Below, piece by piece: positions 15,844 to 24,771 of a DNA stretch of 64,000 bases. The notes beneath the pieces were generated by a model that made no database searches, was not told the DNA's origin, and saw nothing but the letters and a program-made list of their open reading frames with translations. Position numbers and translations under genes: made by a program. The DNA is from JAMZMI01 sp039944535 (lineage in GTDB: Bacteria > Bacteroidota > Bacteroidia > Cytophagales > Cyclobacteriaceae), in NCBI GenBank assembly GCA_039944535.1, contig JBDUYP010000010.1, positions 139,534-203,533 on the forward strand. The letters run 5' to 3'. How positions within the stretch are numbered: the stretch's first letter is position 1; each line of letters begins with the position of its first letter.

Positions 15844-17079
15844 TTATACAGACTTCAGTTCGAGGATGGTAACCTCAGGCAAAATTCCCACACGACCGGG
15901 GTATCCAATAAATCCATACCCCCTATTTACATACAAAAACTGATCGCCTTCCTGATACAGGTCTGCCCAACGCTCATAGATATATTGTGAGGGGCTCCAA
16001 CGGAAATTGCCAAACTCTACACCAAACTGCATGCCATGGGTATGACCAGCCAACATCAGGTCAACGTCTGAATATTTCTGTCGAACCTCGGCATCCCAGT
16101 GACTAGGGTCATGAGACAACAATAATTTGAAAGGGACTTCCTCCGTACCAACAATCGTCTTTTCCATATCGCCATACTTCGAAAATCGTCCAGCGCCCCA
16201 GTTTTCTAGTCCCAAAATGGCAATCTCACCACTTCCTTCTTTGATGACAGTATTTTCATTGAGCATCAGATTCCAGCCCATATACCTATGCATCTCGTGC
16301 AATTGTTTTATATCCGCCAACTTTGCCTCTTTAGTCGCCCAGGAGTTATAATCGCCATAATCATGATTACCCATGGTAGAGTAAACTCCCATGGGGGCTT
16401 TTATTTTTTTGAAAATATCAAGATATGGCTTGGCCTCATCACTCTGGTTATTGACCAAATCACCTGTAAAGAAGGCAATGTCGGGCTTTTGAGCATTTAA
16501 CAAATCTACTCCTCCTGCTACGGCAGTTTTGTTGAAAAAACTGCCCGTATGTATATCTGAAATCTGAGCGATCCTGATACCATCAAAGGATTTAGGTAAG
16601 TTCTTCAAAACAAGGGTTTTCTTCCTGACCCGATAATCATGTGCGCCTGATATAACACCAAAACTCAGTGCGGCAATAGGCACAGCTCCAGCTATCAATG
16701 CAGCTTTCCCCATAAATTCAGACCTTGAGGTATCCAAAGGGCTTTCAGCCTTTGCGGGAAGCAGATTAAGTAATGCTGTAAATCCTCTTCTGAAATCATC
16801 GAGAAGCAAGAAAACCGCGGTGAATAACTTCCCGACTAAAAGCACAAAAAAACCTGTCAGAAGAAACAGTCGAAGGCTTTTGAAAATAACCGGATCCAGC
16901 GACCTGTAAAACACTACACCCAAACCAAAACCGATGGACAGCAGAAAGTAGATGGCGTAAGTTATTCGTCTATAAGTAGGATTCCACGCGCTCAGCATGG
17001 TTCGGATGACCTGAAACACATACCAATCGAAAAGCAGGTAGAGTATCCAAATTAATATGACGATATAGATTCTTTGCAT
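15844..17079 (-). CDS. Membrane-anchored calcineurin-like metallophosphoesterase
   Basis: A 411-residue protein: four hydrophobic segments in residues 1-100, a further hydrophobic stretch near 125-145, then a metallophosphoesterase domain. The full metal-binding set is present: D175/H177 (QISDIHTG), D207 (FTGDL), N238/H239 (MGNHD), H323 (LSHDPSH) and GHTH at 345-348. This resembles the YkuE/YaeI group, which includes UDP-diacylglucosamine and phospholipid-type phosphodiesterases; the substrate is unknown. I chose the ATG at 17079 because an upstream in-frame ATG at 17115 lies inside the terminator hairpin of the RND gene. Confidence 0.87.
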   Translation of the reverse strand: MQRIYIVILIWILYLLFDWYVFQVIRTMLSAWNPTYRRITYAIYFLLSIGFGLGVVFYRSLDPVIFKSLRLFLLTGFFVLLVGKLFTAVFLLLDDFRRGFTALLNLLPAKAESPLDTSRSEFMGKAALIAGAVPIAALSFGVISGAHDYRVRKKTLVLKNLPKSFDGIRIAQISDIHTGSFFNKTAVAGGVDLLNAQKPDIAFFTGDLVNNQSDEAKPYLDIFKKIKAPMGVYSTMGNHDYGDYNSWATKEAKLADIKQLHEMHRYMGWNLMLNENTVIKEGSGEIAILGLENWGAGRFSKYGDMEKTIVGTEEVPFKLLLSHDPSHWDAEVRQKYSDVDLMLAGHTHGMQFGVEFGNFRWSPSQYIYERWADLYQEGDQFLYVNRGYGFIGYPGRVGILPEVTILELKSV

Positions 17080-17083
17080 ATAG

Positions 17084-17115
17084 CAAAATGCCCTCACCAC
17101 AAGTGATGAAGGCAT
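17084..17115 (-). terminator. Terminator of the efflux operon
   Basis: On the minus strand ATGCCTTCATCAC and GTGGTGAGGGCAT (17088-17115) pair with two G-T wobbles around a short loop, followed by TTTT. It begins 14 bases after the RND transporter stop and ends the TetR-TolC-adaptor-RND operon. Confidence 0.7.
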
Positions 17116-17128
17116 CTGATTTTAGATT

Positions 17129-20100
17129 TTAACTAATTCCGAGCCATCTGTTCACCTTGGCGAAGAACAGATACATAATTGGTACGATGACCAACGTGAG
17201 GAAAGTCGCAAAGGACAATCCAAAAATTATAGTCCATGACATTGGCCCCCAGAAAGCTACATTATCTCCTCCAATATAGAATTTCGCATCGAAGGTGCTC
17301 AAAAAGCTTATAAAATCAATATTGATTCCTACTGCCAACGGAATAAGTCCCAGAATTGTTGTAATAGCTGTAAGCAATACAGGCCTCAGCCTAGTAGCTC
17401 CAGCTATAGCAATTGCATCTACGATTTCGTTGAAAGGAAGCTTATCTACACCCAACTCTTGCCTTCTACGATCGCGACTAAGCTCAATGAAGTCAATGAG
17501 CACTATGGCATTGTTCACGACAATCCCTGCTAGGGATATAATCCCAATCATGGTCATGATAACTACAAAGTTCATTTGGAAAATGACCAGTCCCAAGAAT
17601 ACTCCAATAGTACTCAAAACAACAGACATCATGATGATAAATGGTGTGGTCACCTTGTTGAACTGAGCTACAATGATGAGGAAGATCAAACTAACAGCAA
17701 TCCCCAGAGCTTTGCTCAAGAACGCCATTTCTTCTGCTTGCTTCTCCTGCTCGCCACTGAATTTAAATTCATAACCCGGAGGCATTTTAAAGTCGCTCAG
17801 CAACTCCTTGATATCATTGTTTATTTCTGTTGCGTTATAGCCGGCAATCACGTTGGAACTTAAAGTAATCACTCTGTTTAGATCCTTTCGCTTAACCGAA
17901 CCATAAGTTGAACTCAACTCTGCATCGGCAACAGAAGAAATAGGCACACTTTTCATGGTACCGCTCGTCTGATCTCTGAACACAACGCTCTTGTTCATCA
18001 GTGCATCCACGTCATACCGGTATTTATCCATCAAGCGAAGCTGCACTTCATAGTCGTCCTCTCCCTCTTTATATTTGGAGATTTCTTTACCAAAAAGTGC
18101 TGTTCTTACCTCCGTAGCAATAGAACTTGTCGAAAGGCCAAATCTTCTGGCTTTTTCCCTATCGATATTTACTACCAATTCAGGTTTTCCAGTTTCCAGG
18201 TCCGATTTCAGTTTCTCGATTCCTTCTATTCCTGACTCATTGATCTCACGCTTCATATCTTCAGTAATCTCAATCAGTGTGGCATATTCTACGCCCGAAA
18301 CCTCAATACTAACAGGCTTACCTGCTGGGGGACCGTCGGCATTTTGATCCACGGTGACTGTGACGCCCGGGTAATCATCTATAGCCTCCCGAACTTCATT
18401 CAAGATATCTCGTGTACTGATCCCTTCGCGTTCCTTGAACTGCTTGAAGTTGATGGTAATACGTGCTTTGTTAGGAGTATCCTGCTGTCCAAATGCAGAA
18501 GGGTCATTCGGATCAGAAGCACCCTGCCCCACATTACCGATTACCGACTCGACAATGTTCTCGTAGGGCTTAACCAACTCCATAACCTGACTTTCAATTT
18601 TGGTAGAAAACTCATTGGTTCTTTCAATGTCAGTACCCACAGGAAACTCAATGAACACATTGACATACTTAGGGTCTGTTTTAGGGAAATACTCAACATT
18701 TGGAGGGAAAATAGCCATCAGAATGAAAGAGAAAATAAACATCACGATGGTTCCCCAGAAGAAAAACGCTGGCTTCCAACCTGATAAGGCAAAGTCCAAA
18801 GTCTTTTTATATAGGTTTTCCAACCATGGTAAAAATGCAGCTTGAAAACTTCTAGAAGCTGGGGTAAGCACATAAACATTGAGCAATGTGATCAAGCCTG
18901 CTATGGCAAGTAAGTTGCCTAAAACCACAGCTGATGCCAATATGAGTATCAGTCCCAATACGATAGCGCTAAGTGAGAAAATCAGGATGCGCTTTTTTCT
19001 TATTTGACCTGTCTCTAGTTTCATGAAGGAAGCAATCAAAACCGGATTGATCACGAGTGCCACAAAGAGCGACGAACTCAAAGTCACAATGAGTGTAATC
19101 GGCAAGAATTTCATAAACTCTCCCATAATTCCCGGCCAGAAGGCAAGTGGAAGGAAAGCTGCAAGTGTGGTGGCTGTAGAAGCTATAATCGGCCAGGCCA
19201 CTTCTCCAACACCCTGTTTTGTAGCCTCGAATGGAGTCATACCCTCCTCCATGAGTCGGTAGACGTTTTCCACTACCACAATACCATTATCAACCAACAT
19301 ACCCAGCGCCATGATGAGTGAGAACAGTACCATCATATTGATGGAAATACCGAATATACCCAAGACCATAAAAGCCATGAACATGGAAAGCGGAATCGCG
19401 ATACCTACGAAAAGTGCATTCCTACTACCTAAGAAGAAAAGTAAGACCAACACTACGAGAATCACACCTGAGATGATGTTATTCTCAAGACTATCCACAG
19501 TTTCTCTGGTATCATTTGACTGATCATTTGTTTTGGTAACGATCAGGTCAGCAGGAAAAACCTCATTTTGAGCCTTCTCTAGAATCACATTGATTTTATC
19601 GGTAGCAGAGAGCAGGTTTTCCCCACTCCTTTTCACCACATCAACCATCACCACAGGGTTGCCTTGCAGTCGTGCATAGTTTTGTTTCTCCTTATACTCA
19701 AAATCAACTTCAGCGATATCACGTAAATACACAATGTTGCCCTTTTCACTTTTGACAACTACGTCAAGCGCCTCCTCAGGGCGTGAAAACTCCCCCACTA
19801 CGCGAATAGACCTTCTGATATCACCTTGACGGACACTACCTCCAGAAAGGGTGATATTTTCACTTCTAATGGCGTTTTCTATATCAGAAAAATTCACCTC
19901 CCGCGCTTCCATTTGGTATGGATCCACGTTGATTTTCAGTTCTTTTTCATCTACACCACGAATCTCCACTTTGGATATTTCCGGAACTTTTTCTATCTCC
20001 TCTTCCAGATACTCAGCATAATCATTGAGTTCCTCCATGGTATAGTTTCCCGATAGATTGATGTTCATAATAGGAAACTCCGAAAAGTTCATTTCAAACA

Positions 20101-20521
20101 CACTAGGGTCGGTTTGCAACTCAGGAAGATCCGGCTTTGCTCTGTCAATCGCATCCTTCACTTTGATGAGCGCGTCTTCTATTTCAGTGTCAGAAGTAAA
20201 CTCCACGATGATTGTTGAATAATCCTGCACAGAAGTTGATTTGATATTGTCGACCTCAGCAATGCTGTTTATTTCCTTCTCAATGGGTCTGGTGACAAGG
20301 TTCTCCATATCCACTGGTGAGTTTCCAGGGTGTGGCGCTCCTACATACACTATGGGTTGGGAGATTTCCGGAAAGCTCTCCTTAGGCAAAGTGACATAAG
20401 AAAGCAGCCCGATAACGACGACCAGCAGTGTCACAATGTAAACCGTGGTTCGGTTATTAAGCGAAAAAGTGGTTAACCCAAATTGCTTTTTGGTATTTTT
20501 ATTTTCAGGTATTTCAGCCAT
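17129..20521 (-). CDS. RND efflux transporter permease (extended, about 14 TM)
   Basis: A 1130-residue inner membrane proton-driven RND pump that would work with the adaptor and TolC-like proteins encoded upstream. TM1 is at about 27-47, followed by periplasmic porter loops and a central TM block from about 348. TM4 carries GMLVDNGIVVVENV: D411 is present but the second aspartate of AcrB-type pumps is Asn412. The protein is about 90 residues longer than AcrB because of an insertion with two hydrophobic segments (about 511-534 and 536-554) between TM6 and TM7. The substrate is unknown (drug, lipid or metal); the absence of metal-binding Met/His clusters favours organic compounds. Confidence 0.92.
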   Translation of the reverse strand: MAEIPENKNTKKQFGLTTFSLNNRTTVYIVTLLVVVIGLLSYVTLPKESFPEISQPIVYVGAPHPGNSPVDMENLVTRPIEKEINSIAEVDNIKSTSVQDYSTIIVEFTSDTEIEDALIKVKDAIDRAKPDLPELQTDPSVFEMNFSEFPIMNINLSGNYTMEELNDYAEYLEEEIEKVPEISKVEIRGVDEKELKINVDPYQMEAREVNFSDIENAIRSENITLSGGSVRQGDIRRSIRVVGEFSRPEEALDVVVKSEKGNIVYLRDIAEVDFEYKEKQNYARLQGNPVVMVDVVKRSGENLLSATDKINVILEKAQNEVFPADLIVTKTNDQSNDTRETVDSLENNIISGVILVVLVLLFFLGSRNALFVGIAIPLSMFMAFMVLGIFGISINMMVLFSLIMALGMLVDNGIVVVENVYRLMEEGMTPFEATKQGVGEVAWPIIASTATTLAAFLPLAFWPGIMGEFMKFLPITLIVTLSSSLFVALVINPVLIASFMKLETGQIRKKRILIFSLSAIVLGLILILASAVVLGNLLAIAGLITLLNVYVLTPASRSFQAAFLPWLENLYKKTLDFALSGWKPAFFFWGTIVMFIFSFILMAIFPPNVEYFPKTDPKYVNVFIEFPVGTDIERTNEFSTKIESQVMELVKPYENIVESVIGNVGQGASDPNDPSAFGQQDTPNKARITINFKQFKEREGISTRDILNEVREAIDDYPGVTVTVDQNADGPPAGKPVSIEVSGVEYATLIEITEDMKREINESGIEGIEKLKSDLETGKPELVVNIDREKARRFGLSTSSIATEVRTALFGKEISKYKEGEDDYEVQLRLMDKYRYDVDALMNKSVVFRDQTSGTMKSVPISSVADAELSSTYGSVKRKDLNRVITLSSNVIAGYNATEINNDIKELLSDFKMPPGYEFKFSGEQEKQAEEMAFLSKALGIAVSLIFLIIVAQFNKVTTPFIIMMSVVLSTIGVFLGLVIFQMNFVVIMTMIGIISLAGIVVNNAIVLIDFIELSRDRRRQELGVDKLPFNEIVDAIAIAGATRLRPVLLTAITTILGLIPLAVGINIDFISFLSTFDAKFYIGGDNVAFWGPMSWTIIFGLSFATFLTLVIVPIMYLFFAKVNRWLGIS

Positions 20522-20550
20522 GTTATAAGTGATTTATAGTCTGAATAAAA

Positions 20551-21693
20551 CTATTTGGTGATGTTAACCGCCACGTCCTCTGCCAGGTCTCTATAGCCCT
20601 CCAGAGCCACAACCTGACCTTCATTCAGACCTTCGAGAATTTCGGTTCTTTGATCATAAGTAACACCCGGCTTTATATACACCTTAGTAGCCACTTTTTG
20701 ATCGCCTTTAGATTTTAGGGCATAGACATAGTTTCCTTTACTATCCCGCTGAACAACTTTGGTAGGAACCACAAGCGCTTTTTCATTAGAATAGTCAACC
20801 AATTTGAGGACTGTTACCTGATTTGGTTTGACTGGAAAATTTACCCGTGGGAGTTTTACTTCTATTTCAAAAGTTCTGTTTTCACTTTTAATAACCTGAC
20901 CAAGCGATTCTATAGTAGAAACCACGCTTTTATCCTGTGAAGGAAAATAAATCTCAACCTTTTGACCCTCGCTGAAGCTTCCAAGCAATGACTCAGAAAC
21001 GTCGGCAGAAATGTACATTTCATCCTGATTAACGATTCTGACAAGAGGCACGCCTGGTTGTGCCATCTCACCTACTCTTGCCGGAATATTGTCTATAATT
21101 CCACTAAAGGGTGCATATACATTTGATTGCTTAAGCTGCGAATTCAATGTAGTCAACTTGCGTTCCAAAGACTCTTTGTTGTTCTTCGTTTGGAGATATT
21201 GAACCTCCGTACCAATATTTTTTTCCCAGAGATTGGCCTGCCTTTCAAAAATGGTAGTTGCCAATTCGAGCTGTGTTTTGACCTCTGCAATGTTGTTTTT
21301 CAAGATTTCTGCATCCAACTGGAGCAACAGTTGTCCATATTTGACTTTCTGACCTTCCGTAACATTGATAGATTTTATTTTTCCCATCGTTTCCGCGGAA
21401 ACAAAAACGTTTTTCTTGGAGGCAACCTCACCTCTAACTTCTATTCTATGTATAAAGGGTTCTGCCGTCAGGGTTTTGGCTGTCACCAAAACTTTATTCA
21501 CCTTTTTCTCGGCGATAGCTCCAATTTCCATCAGTTCATTTTCCAGTTCAGCTATCTGAACCTCCAATTCTTTTTTCTGGTCTTTTAATGCCTGTAGCTC
21601 CGCGAGCTTATCATTACCCGCTTCTGCTCCGCCACATGCGTAAATCACAGCAGCTAATATTGTAAAGTATGTGATTTGATAGATCTTTCTCAT
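20551..21693 (-). CDS. RND periplasmic adaptor lipoprotein (MFP)
   Basis: A 380-residue membrane fusion protein. The N-terminus is a signal peptide ending at lipobox Cys20 (VIYAC). Next come a coiled-coil segment at about 28-65, a lipoyl/barrel-sandwich hybrid domain split by an alpha-helical hairpin (about 140-190), and beta-barrel and membrane-proximal domains (YSNEKALVVPTKVVQRDSKGNYVYAL). The extra N-terminal coiled coil ahead of the lipoyl half-motif is common in Bacteroidota adaptors. It bridges the pump encoded downstream and the TolC-like channel encoded upstream; the spacings (29 and 49 bp) fit one operon. Confidence 0.92.
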   Translation of the reverse strand: MRKIYQITYFTILAAVIYACGGAEAGNDKLAELQALKDQKKELEVQIAELENELMEIGAIAEKKVNKVLVTAKTLTAEPFIHRIEVRGEVASKKNVFVSAETMGKIKSINVTEGQKVKYGQLLLQLDAEILKNNIAEVKTQLELATTIFERQANLWEKNIGTEVQYLQTKNNKESLERKLTTLNSQLKQSNVYAPFSGIIDNIPARVGEMAQPGVPLVRIVNQDEMYISADVSESLLGSFSEGQKVEIYFPSQDKSVVSTIESLGQVIKSENRTFEIEVKLPRVNFPVKPNQVTVLKLVDYSNEKALVVPTKVVQRDSKGNYVYALKSKGDQKVATKVYIKPGVTYDQRTEILEGLNEGQVVALEGYRDLAEDVAVNITK

Positions 21694-21742
21694 GATCAGT
21701 TTATTTGTAGTGTATAGTGTAGTTCTGTATCTAATTTTTATA

Positions 21743-23179
21743 TCAATTTTCGCCTAGAGCCATGCTCAAGTCTATTTTGGCTATGATCGCGGCAAAAAGT
21801 GAATTATAGTAATTTGTCTGGGCTTCTTTGAGAGCACTGTCAGCCTCAATCACCTCCAGGTTAGAGCCAACTCCTTGTTCGTATTTGAGTTGAGTAATTC
21901 TGAAGATATTTTCAGCTAACGCCGTATTTTCCTTTTGGACTTCAAATCTTTGAAGCGCATTTTCTAATGTCAGTGCCGCTTCTTGCACCTCCACATGGAT
22001 CATTTGCTCGAACTGATTAATATTGTTTTCGATCTTCTCCAACTCTATTTTTTGCTGCTGAATCTGGAATGTTCGCTGAGTTCCTGTGAATATTTTCCAA
22101 CTCAGTCGCACACCGAGTGTCGAGTAGTTGTACCACTGATCTGGGCCTACCCCTTGTTGCTCTGAAAAAGAACTCTCAGTCTTAAATAGCCCTGAAAAAG
22201 ATGGTGATTGTGTATTGTAACCCAGGTTGGCAAATGCCCCAATAGTAGGCAATGCCTCAGCATATTTGTTTTTCAAATTGAGCTCTTGCAGATCTTTATT
22301 TGCCATCAGAACCTGATAGTCTGGTCTGTTGGCATAGGTCACGTCAGTACTGATTTCACCAAGTGGCGCACTCAGCACATCATCTATTGTACCAGCCAGC
22401 TCCATTGGCTCACTCAATGGATATCCCATCTGGAACTTAAGTAGCCTCATGGACAGGATATTGAGGTTTTTAATATTCTGTTCCTCAGATTTCATATTGT
22501 TTAGAGATACTTTCAACCTATCTACATCAATTTGCTCAGCAAATCCATTCTTGTTGAGTTCGATCGTATTTCTGTACAGTGTATCAAGTCGGGCGATATT
22601 AGCTGTGAACAATCTCTCACGGTCCTGATTAATCAAAACATTGAAATAAGCCTTGGCCACATCTGATTTGATGTCTCCTTCGGTCTTTACCTTTTGTTTG
22701 ATAGCCAAGTCCTTGTAGGCATTTGATGCCTGGAGCCCCACAATGTACGAGCCACTAAAGATCAACTGGTCAATACTCAAACTTGCATCGCCTGAACTTT
22801 TCAACTGAAAGAAGTTCTGAGCGGCAAAAACATCTCCTGCCTGCATACCCAGAGCTTGTGCTTCAGCGTCTGATGGCCCAAAACCCGACGGCTCTTCTCC
22901 CGGAGGAGTAGGAAAATATTGTGCATAATACCTGCTGAGCTCAGGACTCCTTTGAGCACTCAGGTTACCCGAAATCTGTGGTAGTCCTATACCAACAGTT
23001 TCTTTGACTTTGGACTCAGCTGACCGCTCTTCCAGACGGGCATTTTTAGCGCTTGTAGCATTCTCAAGGGCATATGCTATGCAGTCTTCCAGACCAAATT
23101 TCTGAGCTTTGGGACTTTCCTGCGCCATCAATAGGATGGGCATAATAAAAGTTAGTGTTGTGATAAGCCTGACGTTCAT
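21743..23179 (-). CDS. TolC-family outer membrane efflux channel
   Basis: A 478-residue outer membrane factor: signal peptide MNVRLITTLTFIMPILLMAQ, then two OEP repeats of long helices and short beta strands. Typical segments are FGLEDCIAYALENATSAKNA at the start, PDYQVLMANKDLQELNLKNKYAEALPTIG in the middle and KYEQGVGSNLEVIEADSALKEAQTNYYNSL near the end. It forms the exit duct for the tripartite pump with the adaptor and RND permease encoded downstream. The gene starts five bases after the TetR-family gene stops. Confidence 0.92.
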   Translation of the reverse strand: MNVRLITTLTFIMPILLMAQESPKAQKFGLEDCIAYALENATSAKNARLEERSAESKVKETVGIGLPQISGNLSAQRSPELSRYYAQYFPTPPGEEPSGFGPSDAEAQALGMQAGDVFAAQNFFQLKSSGDASLSIDQLIFSGSYIVGLQASNAYKDLAIKQKVKTEGDIKSDVAKAYFNVLINQDRERLFTANIARLDTLYRNTIELNKNGFAEQIDVDRLKVSLNNMKSEEQNIKNLNILSMRLLKFQMGYPLSEPMELAGTIDDVLSAPLGEISTDVTYANRPDYQVLMANKDLQELNLKNKYAEALPTIGAFANLGYNTQSPSFSGLFKTESSFSEQQGVGPDQWYNYSTLGVRLSWKIFTGTQRTFQIQQQKIELEKIENNINQFEQMIHVEVQEAALTLENALQRFEVQKENTALAENIFRITQLKYEQGVGSNLEVIEADSALKEAQTNYYNSLFAAIIAKIDLSMALGEN

Positions 23180-23184
23180 TTATT

Positions 23185-23796
23185 CTACTGTTTTACTTCT
23201 TCTCGTTTTTGATATAGTTGATATTGTTTGAGACCTTTTTCAGTCAACAGCCCATGCACGAAATGATCAAATACCTGGAGCTGTATATCGGTAAATGTGA
23301 TGTCCTGAATATTGGCAAAGGCTCCATCGAAAACCATCTGGATCGTCTCTACCCTTAATGTGGAAATGACATCACAGTGAATTTCTTTTCTATAAAAACC
23401 TTCTGCTTTACCTCGCTTAAGATTCTCATTGACAGTGCCCTTGATAAATTCATATTTGAAATTTTGAAATACTTCCCATCCGTTCGGGTGATATTTTCTC
23501 AAATCATATATCAGAGATGGATTCATGTTTTTGACTGTCTCTTTGATACAAGCCGAAATCAAAAACAACTCGTTAATAGCGTTTTCAGCCTCCTCATTTA
23601 GTCCATCAAATTGATTTTTTTCTTTCTCAATACTAAATAGTGCAACCTCAGTTACCAGCTCGTCTTTATTGGTGAAATATTGATACAAAGTCTTCTTTGA
23701 CATGGAAAGCTCCCTCGCCACATCATCCATAGATACTGACCTCACTCCGTATTGGAAAAACAATTTTTCCGCCCCTTCTATAATTTTCTCTTTCAC
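23185..23796 (-). CDS. TetR-family repressor of the efflux operon
   Basis: A 203-residue TetR/AcrR regulator: helix-turn-helix at about 8-52 (KLFFQYGVRSVSMDDVARELSMSKKTLYQYF), then a helical ligand-binding domain resembling the C-terminal domains of Bacteroidota efflux regulators. I prefer the GTG at 23796, which gives the usual short lead before the HTH; a GTG at 23853 lies in the middle of a perfect 42-bp dyad and would place half an operator in coding sequence. It is the first gene of the operon with TolC, adaptor and pump, implying autoregulation. The inducer is unknown. Confidence 0.87.
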   Translation of the reverse strand: MKEKIIEGAEKLFFQYGVRSVSMDDVARELSMSKKTLYQYFTNKDELVTEVALFSIEKEKNQFDGLNEEAENAINELFLISACIKETVKNMNPSLIYDLRKYHPNGWEVFQNFKYEFIKGTVNENLKRGKAEGFYRKEIHCDVISTLRVETIQMVFDGAFANIQDITFTDIQLQVFDHFVHGLLTEKGLKQYQLYQKREEVKQ

Positions 23797-23833
23797 TTTA
23801 TAACAATCTTCAAACTTTTCTGCAGTTTTAATA

Positions 23834-23875
23834 AAACTCAGGAAACTTTTCACTTTTCAAAAGTTTCCTGAGTTT
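23834..23875. promoter_or_regulatory. Perfect 17-bp inverted repeat, probable TetR operator
   Basis: AAACTCAGGAAACTTTT (23834-23850) is repeated inverted at 23859-23875 with an 8-bp spacer. It lies 38-79 bp upstream of the preferred start of the TetR-family gene and 60 bp upstream of the divergent hydrolase gene. The lack of any gene ending into it argues against a terminator. A TetR dimer, or a pair of dimers, binding here would control the efflux operon and possibly the hydrolase. Confidence 0.7.
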
Positions 23876-23934
23876 CTACGCGGCTTAGGAATTAAGGTTG
23901 TCTAATTATTAAAATAAATTCACTTTTTTATTGA

Positions 23935-24723
23935 ATGGCTTTAGAGGTGAAAAAACTCCATTTTAAAAAACGAGGTTCAGGTAAGCGGGCATTGCTTACA
24001 TTTCATGGCTTTGGGCAGGATCATTCCATTTTTTCACCCTATTTCGAAGACCTTGAAAACGAATACACGCTGTATAGCTTCGACATCTTTTACCATGGTA
24101 AAAGCCACAGGCCCAATCGCGCATTATCAAAAAGAGAATGGGCAAAGCATATCGGAGAATTTCTAAAAGAGAATCATATTGATCGCTTTTCTTTACTTTC
24201 CTTCAGTCTTGGTGGTAGATTCTGTATTGCGTTGGCAGATTTCTTCCCTAGTCAAATAGACAAAATCATCATGTTAGCTCCGGATGGCATCTACAAGTCA
24301 TTATGGTTCCAGTTGGCCGTAAGTAAAGCTGGGAACCCCTTGTTTAGATACCTGATGACAACTCAGGGTGCATTTGATAGGCTGCTCAAATTGGCCCGTA
24401 TATTCAGGCTAGCCAGCGCTGCTTTGATTAAGTTTTCCGAGCAGGAATTGGGCACAGACGCCAGAAGAGCGCAGGTTTATAAAACATGGACTTACTTTAG
24501 CCCATTGCAATACTCCCAACATGAGAAGTATGAGGTTTTCAAGAAACTGCAGTTTCCTCCACACATTGTTTTAGGAATAAGGGACAGTATCCTTCCTTTA
24601 GAAAAAATGGAAGCAATTTTGACCAGCTTTGAGCATGTGGAAATTCACAAGATAGACGCCAAACACAATCAAATGATTAAGCTGGGCAAAAGCCTTGTTT
24701 CAACTTTACTGAAACGTGACTAA
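23935..24723 (+). CDS. Alpha/beta hydrolase
   Basis: A 262-residue cytoplasmic alpha/beta hydrolase. The oxyanion region HGFGQDHSIFSPYF is near 24-37, the nucleophile elbow SFSLGGRF places Ser91, and a likely acid (GIRDSILP, about 219) and histidine (AKHNQM, about 245) complete the triad. No signal peptide. It is divergent from the TetR efflux operon with the large palindrome between them, so it could be co-regulated. Substrate unknown; similar proteins include carboxylesterases and MenH-like enzymes. Confidence 0.85.
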   Translation: MALEVKKLHFKKRGSGKRALLTFHGFGQDHSIFSPYFEDLENEYTLYSFDIFYHGKSHRPNRALSKREWAKHIGEFLKENHIDRFSLLSFSLGGRFCIALADFFPSQIDKIIMLAPDGIYKSLWFQLAVSKAGNPLFRYLMTTQGAFDRLLKLARIFRLASAALIKFSEQELGTDARRAQVYKTWTYFSPLQYSQHEKYEVFKKLQFPPHIVLGIRDSILPLEKMEAILTSFEHVEIHKIDAKHNQMIKLGKSLVSTLLKRD

Positions 24724-24740
24724 TCTTTAAGAGATTATTC

Positions 24741-24748
24741 TATTTTTG
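24741..24748 (+). promoter_or_regulatory. Bacteroidota -7 element for purL
   Basis: TATTTTTG matches the Bacteroidota sigma-ABfr -7 consensus TAnnTTTG and lies 24 bp before the purL ATG. No clear -33 TTG is seen at the expected distance. Confidence 0.5.
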
Positions 24749-24771
24749 CGCTTGTAATTCAAAGGCCTCCC

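Noticed and set aside
17080..17115. Upstream start for the metallophosphoesterase
   Set aside because: It falls in a terminator hairpin of the preceding gene.
23834..23875. Bidirectional terminator
   Set aside because: Both flanking genes are divergent, so nothing ends here; an operator is the better reading.
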